Source of the DNA: Pseudomonas sp.
GTDB lineage: Bacteria; Pseudomonadota; Gammaproteobacteria; Pseudomonadales; Pseudomonadaceae
Length of the DNA: 6,608 bases
Assembly: GCA_003525045.1 (NCBI GenBank)
Contig: DQGF01000520.1
Location: 1,468 to 8,075 of the forward strand
Direction: 5' to 3'
In this document: positions 6,109-6,608 of the stretch, piece after piece
How the letters are laid out: the number at the start of each line of letters is the position of its first letter
Numbering within the stretch: the stretch's first letter is position 1
The notes under the pieces: generated by a model
Seen by the model: only the letters and a program-made list of their open reading frames with translations
The model's database searches: none
What the model was told of the DNA's origin: nothing
Program-made: the position numbers and the translations under genes

Positions 6109-6113
6109 TTTCC

Positions 6114-6608
6114 ATGGACGTTGCAGATTCCCCAAACACTGAAAAGCTTCAAGTCTCGACGCCCTTTATCAGGGACGCGGACATCGCTGAACTGGCCAAG
6201 TGGCCGAAGGTTATTGCTGCCCTCACCGAGGCTTACGGCAAACCCATCAAGGACGCCATGGTGCCGCCGCGCATCATGGCCCGAGGCGAGGGTTTCTGGT
6301 TGCGCAGCCTCTGTGCAGTTTCGCCGTCGGGCGAGTACATGGGCTGCAAGTTGATTGCTGCTTCCCCAAAAATTCGTCGCGCCAGCTACCTCATTTCCCT
6401 GTTCGACCAGCGGACCATGGAGCTGGCGGCGCTGGTCGATGGCAATCGCATCACCGACCTGCGCACCGCGGCGACTGCCGTGGTGGCTGCCAATGCGGTG
6501 ATCCCCGAGGGCGCTCTGCGTGTTGGCGTGATTGGCTCCGGTTCGGTCGCCAAGAACATGCTGACGGCCTTGTTGTCGATGCGCGAAGTGTCCCTGGCAC
6601 GGGTGTTC
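6114..6608 (+). CDS. Ornithine cyclodeaminase/mu-crystallin family protein, 3'-truncated by the window edge
   Basis: The first 165 codons are in the window and the frame is open to its last base. The family comprises NAD(P)-dependent enzymes acting on amino or imino acids: ornithine cyclodeaminase (ornithine to proline plus ammonia), Delta1-pyrroline-2-carboxylate/ketimine reductases, alanine dehydrogenases, and SbnB-type enzymes. Visible signatures are VPPRIMARGEG (50-60), GCKLIAASP with Lys79 (77-85), LVDGNRITDLRTAATAVVA (107-125) holding the typical D(G)xxxTxxRTAA motif, and the Rossmann nucleotide loop VGVIGSGSVA (137-146), about the expected place in a protein of 310-350 residues. No signal peptide, so cytoplasmic. 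The start is set by GGAGG five bases upstream. It is transcribed away from the GntR regulator and is probably its target. The residues that would separate cyclodeaminase from reductase activity lie partly beyond the window, so only the family is assigned. Confidence 0.88.
   Translation, partial: MDVADSPNTEKLQVSTPFIRDADIAELAKWPKVIAALTEAYGKPIKDAMVPPRIMARGEGFWLRSLCAVSPSGEYMGCKLIAASPKIRRASYLISLFDQRTMELAALVDGNRITDLRTAATAVVAANAVIPEGALRVGVIGSGSVAKNMLTALLSMREVSLARVF

Larger units (their letters stand above)
5845..6113. other. Divergent intergenic region between GntR regulator and cyclodeaminase-family gene
   Basis: This 269-base region should carry promoters for both flanking genes. It holds a consensus -10 for the regulator (5878-5883), a TGATCA-centred palindrome next to it (5898-5907), a direct repeat of GAGGCT (5960-5965 and 5970-5975), and an AT-rich palindrome centred on AGATATCT (6029-6042). 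I could not place a convincing -35/-10 pair for the + strand gene. I see no RNA gene or riboswitch that I recognise. A GTG-rich or ATG-started ORF on the - strand across 5940-6152 has no supporting features. Confidence 0.5.

Noticed and set aside
1..6608. CRISPR array, tRNA, rRNA, riboswitch, toxin-antitoxin or phage-defence genes
   Set aside because: No regularly spaced repeats, no cloverleaf or rRNA-like sequence, and no protein resembling such systems was seen on either strand.

Overview
The window looks like a chromosomal accessory segment from a Pseudomonas-type gammaproteobacterium. The evidence is a moderately high GC content by eye, GC-ending codons, and gene families typical of that genus. 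No replication, plasmid, phage or CRISPR functions are visible. The identification rests on family recognition alone and no search was run.

Layout, left to right: (1) the 3' part of a DUF3616 gene on the + strand, whose start lies outside the window (to 798); (2) a non-coding scar (799-1093) holding a short IS4-family transposase remnant and a GC-rich hairpin between two convergent genes; (3) an intact cofactor-free haloperoxidase/arylesterase-type alpha/beta hydrolase on the - strand (1094-1924); (4) a decayed metallo-beta-lactamase-fold hydrolase fragment on the - strand (about 1941-2122), in which the first metal-binding motif and the later His/Asp motifs lie close together in different frames; (5) a - strand drug-efflux pair of EmrA-like membrane fusion protein (2140-3291) and EmrB-like DHA2 MFS permease (3288-4952), overlapping by 4 bases; (6) a FadR-subfamily GntR regulator on the - strand (5089-5844); (7) a 269-base divergent intergenic region with a consensus -10 box and short palindromes; (8) the 5' part of an ornithine cyclodeaminase/mu-crystallin family gene on the + strand, running off the right edge (6114-6608).

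How the genes may work together: permease and fusion protein should form the inner-membrane and periplasmic parts of a tripartite exporter. The outer-membrane channel is not in the window and may be a shared TolC/OprM-type protein. The GntR regulator is placed to control itself, the divergent cyclodeaminase-family gene and possibly the efflux pair downstream of it. The stretch from 800 to 2140 looks like a recombination-scarred segment with one intact hydrolase between two gene remnants. I see no convincing undescribed system. The most notable features are the scrambled metallo-hydrolase remnant, the transposase scar, and the regulator lying between an amino-acid-metabolism gene and an efflux pair.
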